Assembly: GCA_020637755.1 (NCBI GenBank)
Contig: JACKJW010000023.1
Span: forward strand, 1-27,428
Direction: 5' to 3'
Source of the DNA: Brucellaceae bacterium
Lineage (GTDB): Bacteria; Pseudomonadota; Alphaproteobacteria; Rhizobiales; Rhizobiaceae
Length of the DNA stretch: 27,428 nucleotides
Below the pieces are notes generated by a model. That model made no database searches. It had not been told where the DNA came from and saw nothing but the letters and a program-made list of their open reading frames with translations. The number at the start of each line of letters is the position of its first letter. Positions within the stretch are counted from its first letter, which is position 1. The translations under genes were made by a program, and so were the position numbers. This document shows, in pieces, positions 8,092-15,682 of the stretch.

Positions 8092-8673
8092 ATGCTCAGA
8101 AACATCATCCAGATTGCCGTGATCCTTGCGCTCGCCTTCGGCGGCGGAATCTGGAGCGTGCGCGCGATGCTGGAACGCGCCGTGCGGCCGGGTTCTGTCA
8201 CCGTGTCGGCGTGGACGGCCTATCCGGTGGCCGGAACGCCTGCCGCCGACCCCTACACGAAGGCGCATATCGCCCGGAATGGCGAGCTGCCACTTGGCGC
8301 AGGCGAAGGGCTGACCTTCGCGGCAACCAAGGATTCGGCAGGCGACGCCATTACCGGCAACTGTTCGTATCGCATCGAGGGGCAGATGCCCGCATCGCGC
8401 CTCTGGACGCTTCACGCTGAGGGGTTCCGGCGCGGCCAGACACCGGTGGAGGGACTCCCCGATGCGCTGCATTCGCGCCGCGTGCTCTACGGCCCGGACG
8501 GCGGCGTACGCGTCCTCGCCTCGGCCGCCGCTCAGCCGGACAATTGGCTGGCGATCCCCTCCGAAGGGCCGTTGTCGCTGGTCCTGACCTTCTATGACAC
8601 CGAACTTGCATCCGGCTCGCGCGCCTATGAGGCCGAGATGCCGCAAATCCTCAAAGTCGGTTGCGATGGGTAG
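8092..8673 (+). CDS. DUF1214-domain membrane-anchored protein
   Basis: A 193-residue protein with an N-terminal hydrophobic helix (IIQIAVILALAFGGGIWSV) that is either a signal anchor or an uncleaved signal, placing the rest in the periplasm. The C-terminal half carries the DUF1214 signature, including NCSYRIEGQMPASRLWTLHA, DNWLAIPSEGPLSLVLTFYD and a final PQILKVGC. DUF1214 is often fused behind DUF1254 in one long protein. Here the two are separate small proteins. The ATG at 8092 is 10 bp after the PBP stop. The next gene overlaps the end of this one by 8 bp. The biochemical function is unknown; operon context suggests the envelope. Confidence 0.8.
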   Translation: MLRNIIQIAVILALAFGGGIWSVRAMLERAVRPGSVTVSAWTAYPVAGTPAADPYTKAHIARNGELPLGAGEGLTFAATKDSAGDAITGNCSYRIEGQMPASRLWTLHAEGFRRGQTPVEGLPDALHSRRVLYGPDGGVRVLASAAAQPDNWLAIPSEGPLSLVLTFYDTELASGSRAYEAEMPQILKVGCDG

Positions 8674-9217
8674 GGCGTTGTTCACCCTTCTGGCGGGCGT
8701 CGTCGGCGCGGGCATCGTGCATATCTGCGTGCTGATGCTGGTTCCCTACTACTCCAGCCGTGACGCCTGGAGCCAGGTATCGGCGCTTGGTGCGGATTAT
8801 TCCTTTGCAGCAGTCGCCGGCGAACCGGCCCGCAAACTTCTGGCCGATATCGATCCGCTGTTCGAGGTGGCGGTCTGCCGCTTTGACCTCACCGGTGGCC
8901 TTGTCCACGCCACGGCAGGCGGCACCCTGCCCTTCTGGTCGGTCTCGGTGTTCAACCAGCGCGGCGAGAACATTTACAGCTTCAATGACCGCAACATGTC
9001 GGGCGCGGGTCTGGACGTGACCGTTGCCACGCCGGTGCAAATGGTGGAATTGCGCAAGGACCTGCCGGAGGAGTTTGCCCAGTCGATCTTCATCGAAGCC
9101 GACATGACGAAGGGCATGATCGTGCTGCGGATGTTCCGCCCGGATGCGCTGTCAGAAGCAAAGGCGCGCGCGTTCCTCGCCTCGGCGAAATGCGAGGCAG
9201 CCGAAGAGGAGGGCTGA
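8666..9217 (+). CDS. DUF1254-like membrane-anchored protein
   Basis: A 183-residue protein beginning MGRALFTLLAGVVGAGIVHI, with one N-terminal hydrophobic helix and a periplasmic domain. The segments LPFWSVSVFNQRGENIYSFNDR and TPVQMVELRK resemble the DUF1254 family, the usual partner of DUF1214. Its ATG at 8666 lies inside the end of the upstream gene, whose TAG is at 8671-8673, so the two are probably translated together. It is likely the third gene of a PBP-DUF1214-DUF1254 unit. The function is unknown. Confidence 0.75.
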   Translation: MGRALFTLLAGVVGAGIVHICVLMLVPYYSSRDAWSQVSALGADYSFAAVAGEPARKLLADIDPLFEVAVCRFDLTGGLVHATAGGTLPFWSVSVFNQRGENIYSFNDRNMSGAGLDVTVATPVQMVELRKDLPEEFAQSIFIEADMTKGMIVLRMFRPDALSEAKARAFLASAKCEAAEEEG

Positions 9218-9231
9218 CGCCGCCGCGGACC

Positions 9232-9387
9232 TCAATGGGGACGTGATGCCGTTTCCTGCGCCGGGCGCTCGGTGGCGGGCACTGTCTCGTATCGGATACC
9301 CGGAAAGATGATCACCTTGGCGCTCTTGCCTGCCCGTTCCGGGCGGCGCACCTTTCTGGATGCAGTGAACTGAAGAATCGTTGCCAT
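9232..9387 (-). CDS. Small basic protein, 51 residues, conserved-looking
   Basis: The ORF reads MATILQFTASRKVRRPERAG, then KSAKVIIFPGIRYETVPATE, then a short tail ending RPH. An AGGAAA ribosome binding site sits about 7 nt upstream of the ATG. The middle SAKVIIFPG(I/V)RYE segment resembles a small rhizobial protein I have seen before, though I cannot name a family. It has no signal peptide or membrane helix and is rich in Arg/Lys. It lies between the DUF1254-like and DUF2336 genes, on the opposite strand from both. Ribosome binding site, codon use and length support a real gene. The function is unknown. Confidence 0.6.
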   Translation of the reverse strand: MATILQFTASRKVRRPERAGKSAKVIIFPGIRYETVPATERPAQETASRPH

Positions 9388-9460
9388 GCCGGTTTCCTTT
9401 CGCTGAAACACAGTCAGACGCTTACAACTTCACACTTGCTCCCATGAGGCCATGGGAGGG

Positions 9461-9476
9461 TTAACAACTTGCTAAC
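9461..9476. promoter_or_regulatory. CtrA-like binding site (TTAA-N7-CTAAC)
   Basis: The bases TTAACAACTTGCTAAC match the alphaproteobacterial CtrA consensus TTAA-N7-TTAAC with one mismatch in the second half. The site is about 90 bp upstream of the preferred DUF2336 start and about 75 bp upstream of the small minus-strand ORF start, so it could control either. Confidence 0.4.
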
Positions 9477-9564
9477 GGATTTGGTTCAATCTGAAGCACA
9501 ATCAGGCGTGCGATCCGTCAAGCAACGGGCGCATGCGAAGGTCCAGAGTTTCCGGGTACCCGCC

Positions 9565-10536
9565 ATGAGCCAGTCCGCCTACGATTTCCGAAGAATTGAG
9601 AACACCTCCGGCCGCCAGCGCAGCGAGCAGCTCTACCGGGCTTCCGCCAGCGCCTTTGTCTCGCTGTCGCGGCCTGCCAAGGTGGATATCCAGCAGTTCG
9701 AGGAGCTGTCGGACGCGCTTTACGACCGCGTCTCGGATGAGGCCAAGCGCTATGTGGCCGCGGTGCTGGCGCCCAACGGGTGCGCGCCGCTCGCCGTCAT
9801 CCGCCGCCTTGCCAATGAGCCCGCCTCCATCAGCGCCCCGCTGCTTGCGCAGTCACCCCTGTTGACGCCGGCCGCTCTTGTCGCCCTGATCGCCCGTCAC
9901 GGTGACGGTCATGCGCGGGTCATCGCCAAGCGCAGCGATCTCGATCCTGCCATTCGCGCGCTCGTCGCCTTGCTGATCCGCGACGGGTCCGGTGTGACCG
10001 CCGAACCGGCCGAGGCTCCTGAGCAACAACGCATCAAGGCCAGCGCCGAAGACGTCCGAACCGCCTTGCGCGCCACCATGGCCGCCAATGCGGAACCTGC
10101 CGTCCTGCCGGCCAACCCGTCCCCTTCACGCGAGGCACTGCTTGCCCGCCTCATGCCCACTGCACTCTCGGGCAATCCGCGCTTCTTCCGCACGGCACTT
10201 GCCGACGCGCTTGACCTGCCGTTTGCAGCGACGGAAAGCATCGTGGAGGAAAATGGCGCGACGAACCTTCTTTTCGCGCTCCGGCTTCTCGCCCTGCCGG
10301 TCGCAGAAGCCTTCATGATTGCAGCCGCGCTCAATCCCGGCCGCTACCTGACGCCCCACACGATCAGCCACTTCGCCAAGCGCTATGAGGCCTTGACGCT
10401 GGATGCCGCGCGCGACTGGTTTGACGGCTTCAGGGCGGCGAGTTTTGACGCGCTGGCGGAAGCCGAGGCCGCCATGCCGGTTCTCCATCAGCCGCCTGCC
10501 AACGAGGCCTTGCCGCGTTTCAGACGCGCCGGATGA
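9565..10536 (+). CDS. DUF2336-domain protein
   Basis: About 323 residues, beginning MSQSAYDFRRIENTSGRQRS. It is helical with HEAT-like repeats, for example EAKRYVAAVLAPNGCAPLAVIRRLANEPASISAPLL followed by ARHGDGHARVIAKRSDLDPAIRALV, the pattern of the DUF2336 family of alphaproteobacteria. It is probably cytoplasmic, with no membrane segment. An alternative TTG start at 9469 has a good GGGAGG upstream but would place the start inside the CtrA-like site. I prefer the ATG at 9565 although its ribosome binding site is weak. The stop lies 6 bp from the stop of the convergent DUF1491 gene. The function is unknown. Confidence 0.78.
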   Translation: MSQSAYDFRRIENTSGRQRSEQLYRASASAFVSLSRPAKVDIQQFEELSDALYDRVSDEAKRYVAAVLAPNGCAPLAVIRRLANEPASISAPLLAQSPLLTPAALVALIARHGDGHARVIAKRSDLDPAIRALVALLIRDGSGVTAEPAEAPEQQRIKASAEDVRTALRATMAANAEPAVLPANPSPSREALLARLMPTALSGNPRFFRTALADALDLPFAATESIVEENGATNLLFALRLLALPVAEAFMIAAALNPGRYLTPHTISHFAKRYEALTLDAARDWFDGFRAASFDALAEAEAAMPVLHQPPANEALPRFRRAG

Positions 10537-10542
10537 GGAATC

Positions 10543-10890
10543 CTACGCGGCACTGAGCGGGACAAGCCTATCCAAAGGGTCCGCGCCCGGCTCGATCTCG
10601 ACCAGCCAGAGATCCGGATCGAAACGGGCCTCCCTGGCGATGCGGTCAGCTGCCTCGCCGGGCAAGTCATACTCGGCAATGCGGACGAACAAGCGCTCTT
10701 CCGGCCGGCCGGATTCATAGTCTGCCTGCGGCGCCGGGCCGTAGAGAATTTCGCTGCCCAGACGTGTCCGCTCGATCAGGAAGATGGCACCGGCGGAGTC
10801 GGCGCCATGGCGCAGGATGGCTGCGAAGCCGCCAGACGAGAACACCCGCCTGACAAGAGCCGACGCCCAGAGGGAAGTGGTCAGCCGCAT
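10543..10890 (-). CDS. DUF1491 family protein
   Basis: A 115-residue protein with the DUF1491 pattern: MRLTTSLWASALVRRVFSSGGFAAILRHGADSAGAIFLIE at the start, LYGPAPQ in the middle and DPDLWLVEIE near the end. It is soluble and probably cytoplasmic. It is the last gene of a likely operon behind the histidine kinase and the peptidoglycan-binding protein, starting 15 bp after the latter's stop. Members are widespread in Hyphomicrobiales. No biochemical role is known to me. Confidence 0.85.
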   Translation of the reverse strand: MRLTTSLWASALVRRVFSSGGFAAILRHGADSAGAIFLIERTRLGSEILYGPAPQADYESGRPEERLFVRIAEYDLPGEAADRIAREARFDPDLWLVEIEPGADPLDRLVPLSAA

Positions 10891-10905
10891 CGCTGCTGCG
10901 GCCGG

Positions 10906-11754
10906 TCAGTTGACCAGGCCGATTTCCTTCATTTTGGCCAGCAAAGGTGCATCGGCCTCGCCCGTTTCCGGCAGTCCGAACAGGGCCTGGAATTCACGGA
11001 TTGCCGCGCGGGTCTTGGCGCCACTCAGCCCGTCGATTTCAATGTGATCATTGCCGAAGGAGCGCAATCCGGCCTGCACCTTCTGGACGATGGGTGAAGC
11101 AACGGGAATGGATGCCGTGGTTTCGCCGGGCGCCACGGGCGCAGGTGCGCCGGCCGGCGCCGTTTGCTCGCCGCGCGGAGCCGGACGCGGAAGCGGCACA
11201 TTCACTCCGGGGTCGTAGCTCACCTGCACGACCGGCGACGTGGTGGCCGGAAGGGTGCGGCCATTCAGCTGGGCAAGAAGGGTCGCGCTGATCTCGCCGT
11301 CGACCGGCAGGCCGACAATGCGCTGGTAGGCCTTTACCGCGTCGCGCGTCCTTCGGCCTGACAGGCCGTCCACCGTCCCGTCGTAAAGTTTCAGTCCGGC
11401 GAGAATTTCCTGCACGCGGGCGACGTCCGGACTTCCGGACGGACGGCGCGACGGGACGACCGGAGCCGCGTCGCGGATCAACACGCGGCTCTGGCGCTCG
11501 CCAAACCGGGCCTGGTCCAGAACCGGCTGGCGGTAGCCAGAGAAGTCGCGCGTGGAAAACAGCGGTGCGCCGTGGGCGTGGGGCTGATACCAGACAGCGT
11601 TGGCCGACACGTAGAACAGGGTGATGGCAAAGGCGGTGACACTGCCGACAGCGACCGGGTTGCGTGCCACGAACCGGCCGGCGGCGCCTGCCGCCGCAAC
11701 CGCGAAACCCTGAAAGCCTGTCAGTTCCTCAGGCAATCTTGCGGAGGTTTGCAT
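10906..11754 (-). CDS. Membrane-anchored peptidoglycan-binding protein with two PG_binding_1 domains
   Basis: A 282-residue bitopic protein. A cytoplasmic N-terminus of about 30 residues precedes one membrane helix (about 33-56, NPVAVGSVTAFAITLFYVSA). The periplasmic part has two peptidoglycan-binding repeats: about 110-163 (VARVQEILAGLKLYDGTVDG and on) and about 225-280 (VQKVQAGLRSFGNDHIEIDG and on), joined by a proline- and alanine-rich linker. Both repeats keep the DGLSG-x-KT/RT core. The ATG at 11754 is preceded by AAAGGAGAG and lies within the last 26 bp of the kinase gene, so the two are translationally coupled. It has no catalytic domain. A role in sensing or tethering the wall for the kinase is an inference from context. 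Confidence 0.85.
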   Translation of the reverse strand: MQTSARLPEELTGFQGFAVAAAGAAGRFVARNPVAVGSVTAFAITLFYVSANAVWYQPHAHGAPLFSTRDFSGYRQPVLDQARFGERQSRVLIRDAAPVVPSRRPSGSPDVARVQEILAGLKLYDGTVDGLSGRRTRDAVKAYQRIVGLPVDGEISATLLAQLNGRTLPATTSPVVQVSYDPGVNVPLPRPAPRGEQTAPAGAPAPVAPGETTASIPVASPIVQKVQAGLRSFGNDHIEIDGLSGAKTRAAIREFQALFGLPETGEADAPLLAKMKEIGLVN

Positions 11755-13501
11755 CGCTCTCTCCTTTCGTACCGGCCACGAGCGGCACCACGGTTCCGGC
11801 TGCCGAAGCAGCATCGGGAAGCGTGACGGTGACGCAAGTGCCCTCGCCCGGCGCGCTGTCGATGGCCATGGTGCCCTCGTGCAGCTTCACGAGGCCCTTG
11901 ACGAGCGACAGGCCGAGGCCAGTTCCTTCATAATGGCGCGTATAGTCGTTCTGGACCTGCATGAAGGGCTGTCCCAGCCGCTTCAGGTCTTCGGGCGCAA
12001 TGCCGATGCCGCTGTCGTTGACCCAGAAGGTGAAACGTCCCGACGTGCAGCGCGCGCCCAGCGTCACCGTCCCGTTCTCAGGCGTGAACTTCACCGCATT
12101 GGACAGCAGGTTGATCAGGATCTGCTGGATGGCGCGGCGGTCGGCATTGACGTCGCCAACCCCGTCCTCGACAGCGAGGTTCAGGGTGATCCCCTTCTCC
12201 CTGGCCTGCACCGAGACGATGGACAGCGGCATTTCGACCGCTTCGGCAAAATCAAAGCCGTGGCGATGGATGGCATAGGTGCCGGACTCGATCTTGGACA
12301 CGTCGAGTATGGCATTGACCACCGAGAGGAGATGCTTGCCGGAGCTGGCAATCAGGCCGGCATATTCCTTCTGGCGCGGATCCTGGAACGTACCGAACAT
12401 CTCGTGGTGCAGGATGTCGGCAAATCCGATGATGGCGTTCAACGGCGTGCGCAATTCATGGCTGACCGATGCCAGGAACCGGCTCTTGGCCATATCCACC
12501 CCGGCGGCCTCATCGCGGATCGCCTCCAATTCCTCACGCAGGGCCGCAGCGACCTCGTCGCCCTGCATGAAGGCGTGAATGCGGCCATCCGCACTGCGCA
12601 CAAGTTCGAGCGCGAAGGGACGGAAGTCATGGGCAGGATTGGCAGCGTGGCGGGCCTCGTCACGCGGCAGGCGAAGGCGGACCGGCGCGCGGCAGCGGGC
12701 GGCGCCGTCGCGCATGTCGGCGATGGCGGTCAGGTAGGCGATGCGGTCGGCAATATGGATGCGGTCAAACAGGCCCGAGCCGAGCAGCAGGCCCGGATGC
12801 AGGCCGAGCATGGTGCGGGCGTGCCCGGAAACAGCGGTCACGTCACCGTTCTCGGCCAGATCGAGCAGGGTGATTTCCTGAAGGCCGGCACGGTCGGTGG
12901 CCTGGGTCGCGCCTTCGCGCGCAAGGCTTGCCGAGGCGGCCTCATGGGCAAGGCGCAGGACCAATGTCGCGATCCACATCAGCGGCGGGAGGGCGGCGAG
13001 CGCCAGCGGAACGCCCGGCATCTGGTGGGTGACGGCCAGCTGGAAAGCGGCGGCGGCCAGCGAGACGGCGAGACCGGAGAGCAGTGCGGCACGGCTGCGG
13101 GCCACCCACCAGGCTTCCACGGCCGGAGCGGCCAGCAGGATTGCATAGGGGCCAGCGAGGCCGCCGGAGACCATCGCGAGCAACGCGACCAGCACCCCTG
13201 CCGCCATGAGTGCCGCCGGCCCGGCCAGCGCGAGACTGCGCGACACGTTGAGTGTGGCCAGCACGATGACCGACACAGCGATCACGACCAGCGACGCACC
13301 GGTCACGGTATGCACATCCATCACGCCGGGGGCAGAACAGGCAAAGGCCGCGACCGCGATGACAGGCGTGACGGCGGCAACGGCAGCCAGTCTCGTCCGG
13401 CGGTCAAAATCCGGGCCATGCGCCGTAGCGCCGGCAAGGCGCGCGGCAACCGCAGCGGCAGCCGGGACAAGGGCCGTGTGACGGGATTGGGGCTTACTCA
13501 A
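11729..13501 (-). CDS. Membrane-bound sensor histidine kinase (DivJ-like)
   Basis: A 590-residue kinase. Residues about 37-185 are hydrophobic, with roughly five or six membrane helices and almost no periplasmic loops. A PAS-like region covers about 205-315. The HisKA domain has the H-box FLASVSHELRTPLNAIIGFA with phospho-acceptor His348. The ATPase domain has the N-box NLLSNAVKF (Asn468), the G1 box DSGIG (496-500) and the G2 box GTGLGL (526-531). The architecture, length and the HEMFGTFQDPRQKEYAGLI segment resemble alphaproteobacterial DivJ/PleC-type cell-cycle kinases that act on DivK, but the partner cannot be proven from sequence. The start codon is TTG, directly downstream of an in-frame TGA. 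No response regulator is adjacent. Confidence 0.85.
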   Translation of the reverse strand: MSKPQSRHTALVPAAAAVAARLAGATAHGPDFDRRTRLAAVAAVTPVIAVAAFACSAPGVMDVHTVTGASLVVIAVSVIVLATLNVSRSLALAGPAALMAAGVLVALLAMVSGGLAGPYAILLAAPAVEAWWVARSRAALLSGLAVSLAAAAFQLAVTHQMPGVPLALAALPPLMWIATLVLRLAHEAASASLAREGATQATDRAGLQEITLLDLAENGDVTAVSGHARTMLGLHPGLLLGSGLFDRIHIADRIAYLTAIADMRDGAARCRAPVRLRLPRDEARHAANPAHDFRPFALELVRSADGRIHAFMQGDEVAAALREELEAIRDEAAGVDMAKSRFLASVSHELRTPLNAIIGFADILHHEMFGTFQDPRQKEYAGLIASSGKHLLSVVNAILDVSKIESGTYAIHRHGFDFAEAVEMPLSIVSVQAREKGITLNLAVEDGVGDVNADRRAIQQILINLLSNAVKFTPENGTVTLGARCTSGRFTFWVNDSGIGIAPEDLKRLGQPFMQVQNDYTRHYEGTGLGLSLVKGLVKLHEGTMAIDSAPGEGTCVTVTLPDAASAAGTVVPLVAGTKGESDANLRKIA

Positions 13502-13749
13502 TGCTCGAACTCATGCAGTTACGCGTGCCGGCGAGGGCACCATGTTCCGGGAAGGAAATGTCGCACCCAAGCCTTTAAGGAATGGTCAAGGCTGACGGCC
13601 AACAGGGGCTTGACGCGGCCATGAGAGCTCATATCGCCACTTCAGCCCGGTGAATTTCCACCATGGTTAACAAAGGGAAACCGGAGGCAGCAGGCGCCGC
13701 ACTGCTGCCCAGCCGCGCAGGCACGGACCTGGCGTTGAGATCGTATATC

Positions 13750-13765
13750 AATGATTTCAATCATT
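13750..13765. repeat. Inverted repeat AATGATT-TC-AATCATT
   Basis: A perfect 7-bp inverted repeat with a 2-bp centre in the AT-rich region upstream of the DUF5330 gene. It has the size and symmetry of an operator for a dimeric regulator. Confidence 0.5.
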
Positions 13766-13798
13766 TGAATTGCGAACAGGTGGATACAACATCGCTTC

Positions 13799-13826
13799 GC
13801 ATTTGATTAAAATACGGCTCAAATGC
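13799..13826. repeat. Inverted repeat GCATTTGA-N12-TCAAATGC
   Basis: A perfect 8-bp inverted repeat with a 12-bp spacer. The 7-mer CATTTGA/TCAAATG occurs four times within about 100 bp: at 13762 and 13800 in one orientation and at 13819 and 13856 in the other. This suggests a cluster of binding sites. Confidence 0.5.
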
Positions 13827-13968
13827 CGGTTTTCTGCAATTGAGAGAAATTCGCATCAAATGCGCCAAACCACTTCAAGCCGGTCTTCGGGCGCCCCGTG
13901 CATTCTCCTGCCCGATCCTGAAACACGCCCGTCAAGAGGTGTGGAACAGGCCAATGAAAGGGCAGACC

Positions 13969-14280
13969 ATGTTCAGCTTGATGCGCATGACCTTCTGGGG
14001 GGCGTTGGTCCTCCTCCTGTTGCCGATCGACCGCAATGGCGATGCGGCCCATGTCGACCTTGCCAGCCCGATAGCGGCGGTCAGCACGGTGCGTGAAATG
14101 GTGGCCGATCTCGGCGCCATGTGCGACCGGAAACCGGACCTCTGCCGGCGCGGCAGCGAACTGGCCACTACACTTGCGGCGCGTGCCCGCGAAGGCGCGC
14201 GTGTTGCCTACAAGGCCCTCGACGACCACCTCGCCGAGCCCGACCGCAGCATTGTGACGGGCAGCATCCGCAAGCCGTGA
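13969..14280 (+). CDS. DUF5330-domain small membrane/exported protein
   Basis: A 103-residue protein starting MFSLMRMTFWGALVLLLLPI, whose N-terminus is a signal peptide or membrane anchor. The rest is a short domain with two Cys residues (MCDRKPDLCRRG) that could form a disulfide, and a C-terminal TGSIRKP tail. This matches the DUF5330 family of Hyphomicrobiales as I recall it. The ATG at 13969 is supported by AAAGGG 6 nt upstream; two earlier in-frame ATGs lack this. A strong terminator follows. The function is unknown. Confidence 0.75.
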   Translation: MFSLMRMTFWGALVLLLLPIDRNGDAAHVDLASPIAAVSTVREMVADLGAMCDRKPDLCRRGSELATTLAARAREGARVAYKALDDHLAEPDRSIVTGSIRKP

Positions 14281-14320
14281 GGCCGGCATCCGCACCATGA
14301 CTTCCGCCGGCCCGTCCGGC

Positions 14321-14365
14321 AGCGCCGTGGACCTTCCTGCCCTTTTTCCACGGCGCTTTTTCCTT
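14321..14365 (+). terminator. Rho-independent terminator after the DUF5330 gene
   Basis: An 11-bp perfect stem (14321-14331 with 14347-14357, AGCGCCGTGGA paired to TCCACGGCGCT) encloses a 15-nt loop. It is followed by TTTTTCCTTT on the plus strand. Confidence 0.8.
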
Positions 14366-14462
14366 TCTGCCTGAACCGGCCGCTTGCGAGGCCAGCAGCA
14401 TGGCCGCCCAACATCCGGGCTTTTCACCTGGCGGTGACATGCCTTATATGCAGGCCATGACC

Positions 14463-14888
14463 ATGCACCTGCCCTCGATTGCCGCGATCGCCGACGATTT
14501 TGCCTTCCTCGACGATTGGGAAGACCGCTACAAATACATCATCGACCTCGGCCGCGACCTGCCGTCGCTTCCCGACGAGGCGCGCACCGATGCCAACAAG
14601 GTTTCAGGCTGCGTCAGCCAGGTGTGGATCGTGGTGGAGCGCAGCGGGGATGCCGATCCGGTGCTCACCTTCAGTGCCGATTCCGACGCCCATATCGTCA
14701 AGGGGCTGGTCGCCATCATCCTGGCGCTGTTTTCCGGCAAGAGGGCGAGTGAAATCCTGACCGTCGACGGCGAGGCAAGATTGCGCGAACTTGGCCTGTC
14801 GGAGCATCTGACGCCGCAGCGTGCCAATGGCGTGCGTGCCATGATGGCCCGGATCCGTCAGGAAGCGGTTTCAGCCGCTGCGGCCTGA
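14463..14888 (+). CDS. sufE: SufE family Fe-S assembly protein
   Basis: About 141 residues. SufE accepts persulfide sulfur from the cysteine desulfurase SufS and passes it to the SUF scaffold. Family marks are DDFAFLDDWEDRYKYIIDLGRDLPSLP at the N-terminus, the ANKVSGCVSQVW motif with the acceptor Cys50, and the IVKGLVAIILALFSGK segment. The start is uncertain. I use the ATG at 14463 because homologs begin just before the IADDF segment. In-frame ATGs at 14457, 14439 and 14400 exist, none with a clear ribosome binding site. Other suf genes are not in the window. The 3' end overlaps the 3' end of the opposing gafZ gene by 31 bp. Confidence 0.88.
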   Translation: MHLPSIAAIADDFAFLDDWEDRYKYIIDLGRDLPSLPDEARTDANKVSGCVSQVWIVVERSGDADPVLTFSADSDAHIVKGLVAIILALFSGKRASEILTVDGEARLRELGLSEHLTPQRANGVRAMMARIRQEAVSAAAA

Positions 14889-15682
14889 TCGGCACCCCAG
14901 TTTCCGGCCTCCGGCCTGAAACCTTCCATGCCCCAGCACCGGCTCCTTCCGGCGGCCTGGCCAGCAACCGTGCCGTAGTGGCGCGCCAGCATGTCGAGTC
15001 CGGTGCGCAGCATGAGCTTGGCCGAACGTGCGGGCCATTGGCGCTCGCTCTCGACCAGTTCCAGACCTTTCAGGAAACAGCAGACGTCCAGCAACAGGCC
15101 GGAGAGTTCCGGGCCCACCGCATCCAGCGCAGCATGGACCCGGCCACGCGCCGCCAGCGCCAGGTCCGAAATATCGGCCTTGGCGCCGGGCAATCCGCCC
15201 TGCCCGCCCGCCGCCTCGCCGAAGCGCCAGTTCATCGTGACAGAGGGTTGAAGGCAGGCACGCTCGAAATCCCGGCGAAGACGCTCTGCGGCGGCAGCCT
15301 GCGCTTCGCCGAGCCAGGGCTTGCCGTCTCGCGCGCGCAACCTTGCCAGCAGCGCAACCGGGGATTCAGCCGGATTCACCGATGCGCGCGCCCGCCCGCT
15401 CCCGGGGCCGGCCCGTTCACCCTCCGGCTTGGCCGCCGCATTGTTCCGCTTCCACCATGGCCCGGCTTCCTCCGTCAGTTTTGCCCGCCCTTCCCGCCCG
15501 GCACGCGCCACGATGCCTTGGCGCGCAAGACTGCGGAATGCGGCCCCATCGGCGGCAAGCCGTTCGCCATCTTCGCGCACCAGCAGCAGGCGCCCGCCGA
15601 CCAGGGGCTCGACACGCACCGTTGCGCGCCGCATGTGGCGGACGACACGCAGCATTTCCTTCAGACCGGCATCATCAGCCAT
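14858..15682 (-). CDS. gafZ: GafZ-like GTA regulator (DUF6456-domain protein)
   Basis: A 274-residue protein. The N-terminal part is basic and contains a winged-helix-like region (LVREDGERLAADGAAFRSLA). The middle is a charged linker. The C-terminal DUF6456 domain runs from about residue 140 and includes RLRRDFERACLQPSVTMNWRF, the DLALAARGRVHAALDAVGPELSGLLLDVCCFLKGLE core and LMLRTGLDMLARHYG. In Caulobacter, GafZ pairs with GafY to switch on the GTA cluster and acts as a transcription anti-terminator. In Rhodobacter the two halves are one protein, GafA. The ATG at 15682 overlaps the upstream gafY stop by 8 bp, with GGAAGG before it. The functional role is inferred from homology and pairing. 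Standard annotation would say DUF6456 protein. Confidence 0.82.
   Translation of the reverse strand: MADDAGLKEMLRVVRHMRRATVRVEPLVGGRLLLVREDGERLAADGAAFRSLARQGIVARAGREGRAKLTEEAGPWWKRNNAAAKPEGERAGPGSGRARASVNPAESPVALLARLRARDGKPWLGEAQAAAAERLRRDFERACLQPSVTMNWRFGEAAGGQGGLPGAKADISDLALAARGRVHAALDAVGPELSGLLLDVCCFLKGLELVESERQWPARSAKLMLRTGLDMLARHYGTVAGQAAGRSRCWGMEGFRPEAGNWGADQAAAAETAS

Larger units (their letters stand above)
13502..13968. other. 467-bp intergenic region with AT-rich core and inverted repeats
   Basis: This interval separates the leftward kinase operon from the rightward DUF5330 gene. The kinase side holds a -35-like TTGACC on the minus strand (13584-13589) with a poor -10. Bases about 13735-13870 are clearly AT-rich relative to the surroundings and contain the repeats listed separately. 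No open reading frame in it has a ribosome binding site or protein-like composition. Confidence 0.5.

Noticed and set aside
9469..9564. TTG start for the DUF2336 gene with GGGAGG upstream
   Set aside because: It would put the start codon inside the CtrA-like site, and the extra residues do not look like the family N-terminus. It remains possible.
11879..13624. 581-residue open frame on the plus strand
   Set aside because: It is antisense to the histidine kinase, with shadow-type composition.
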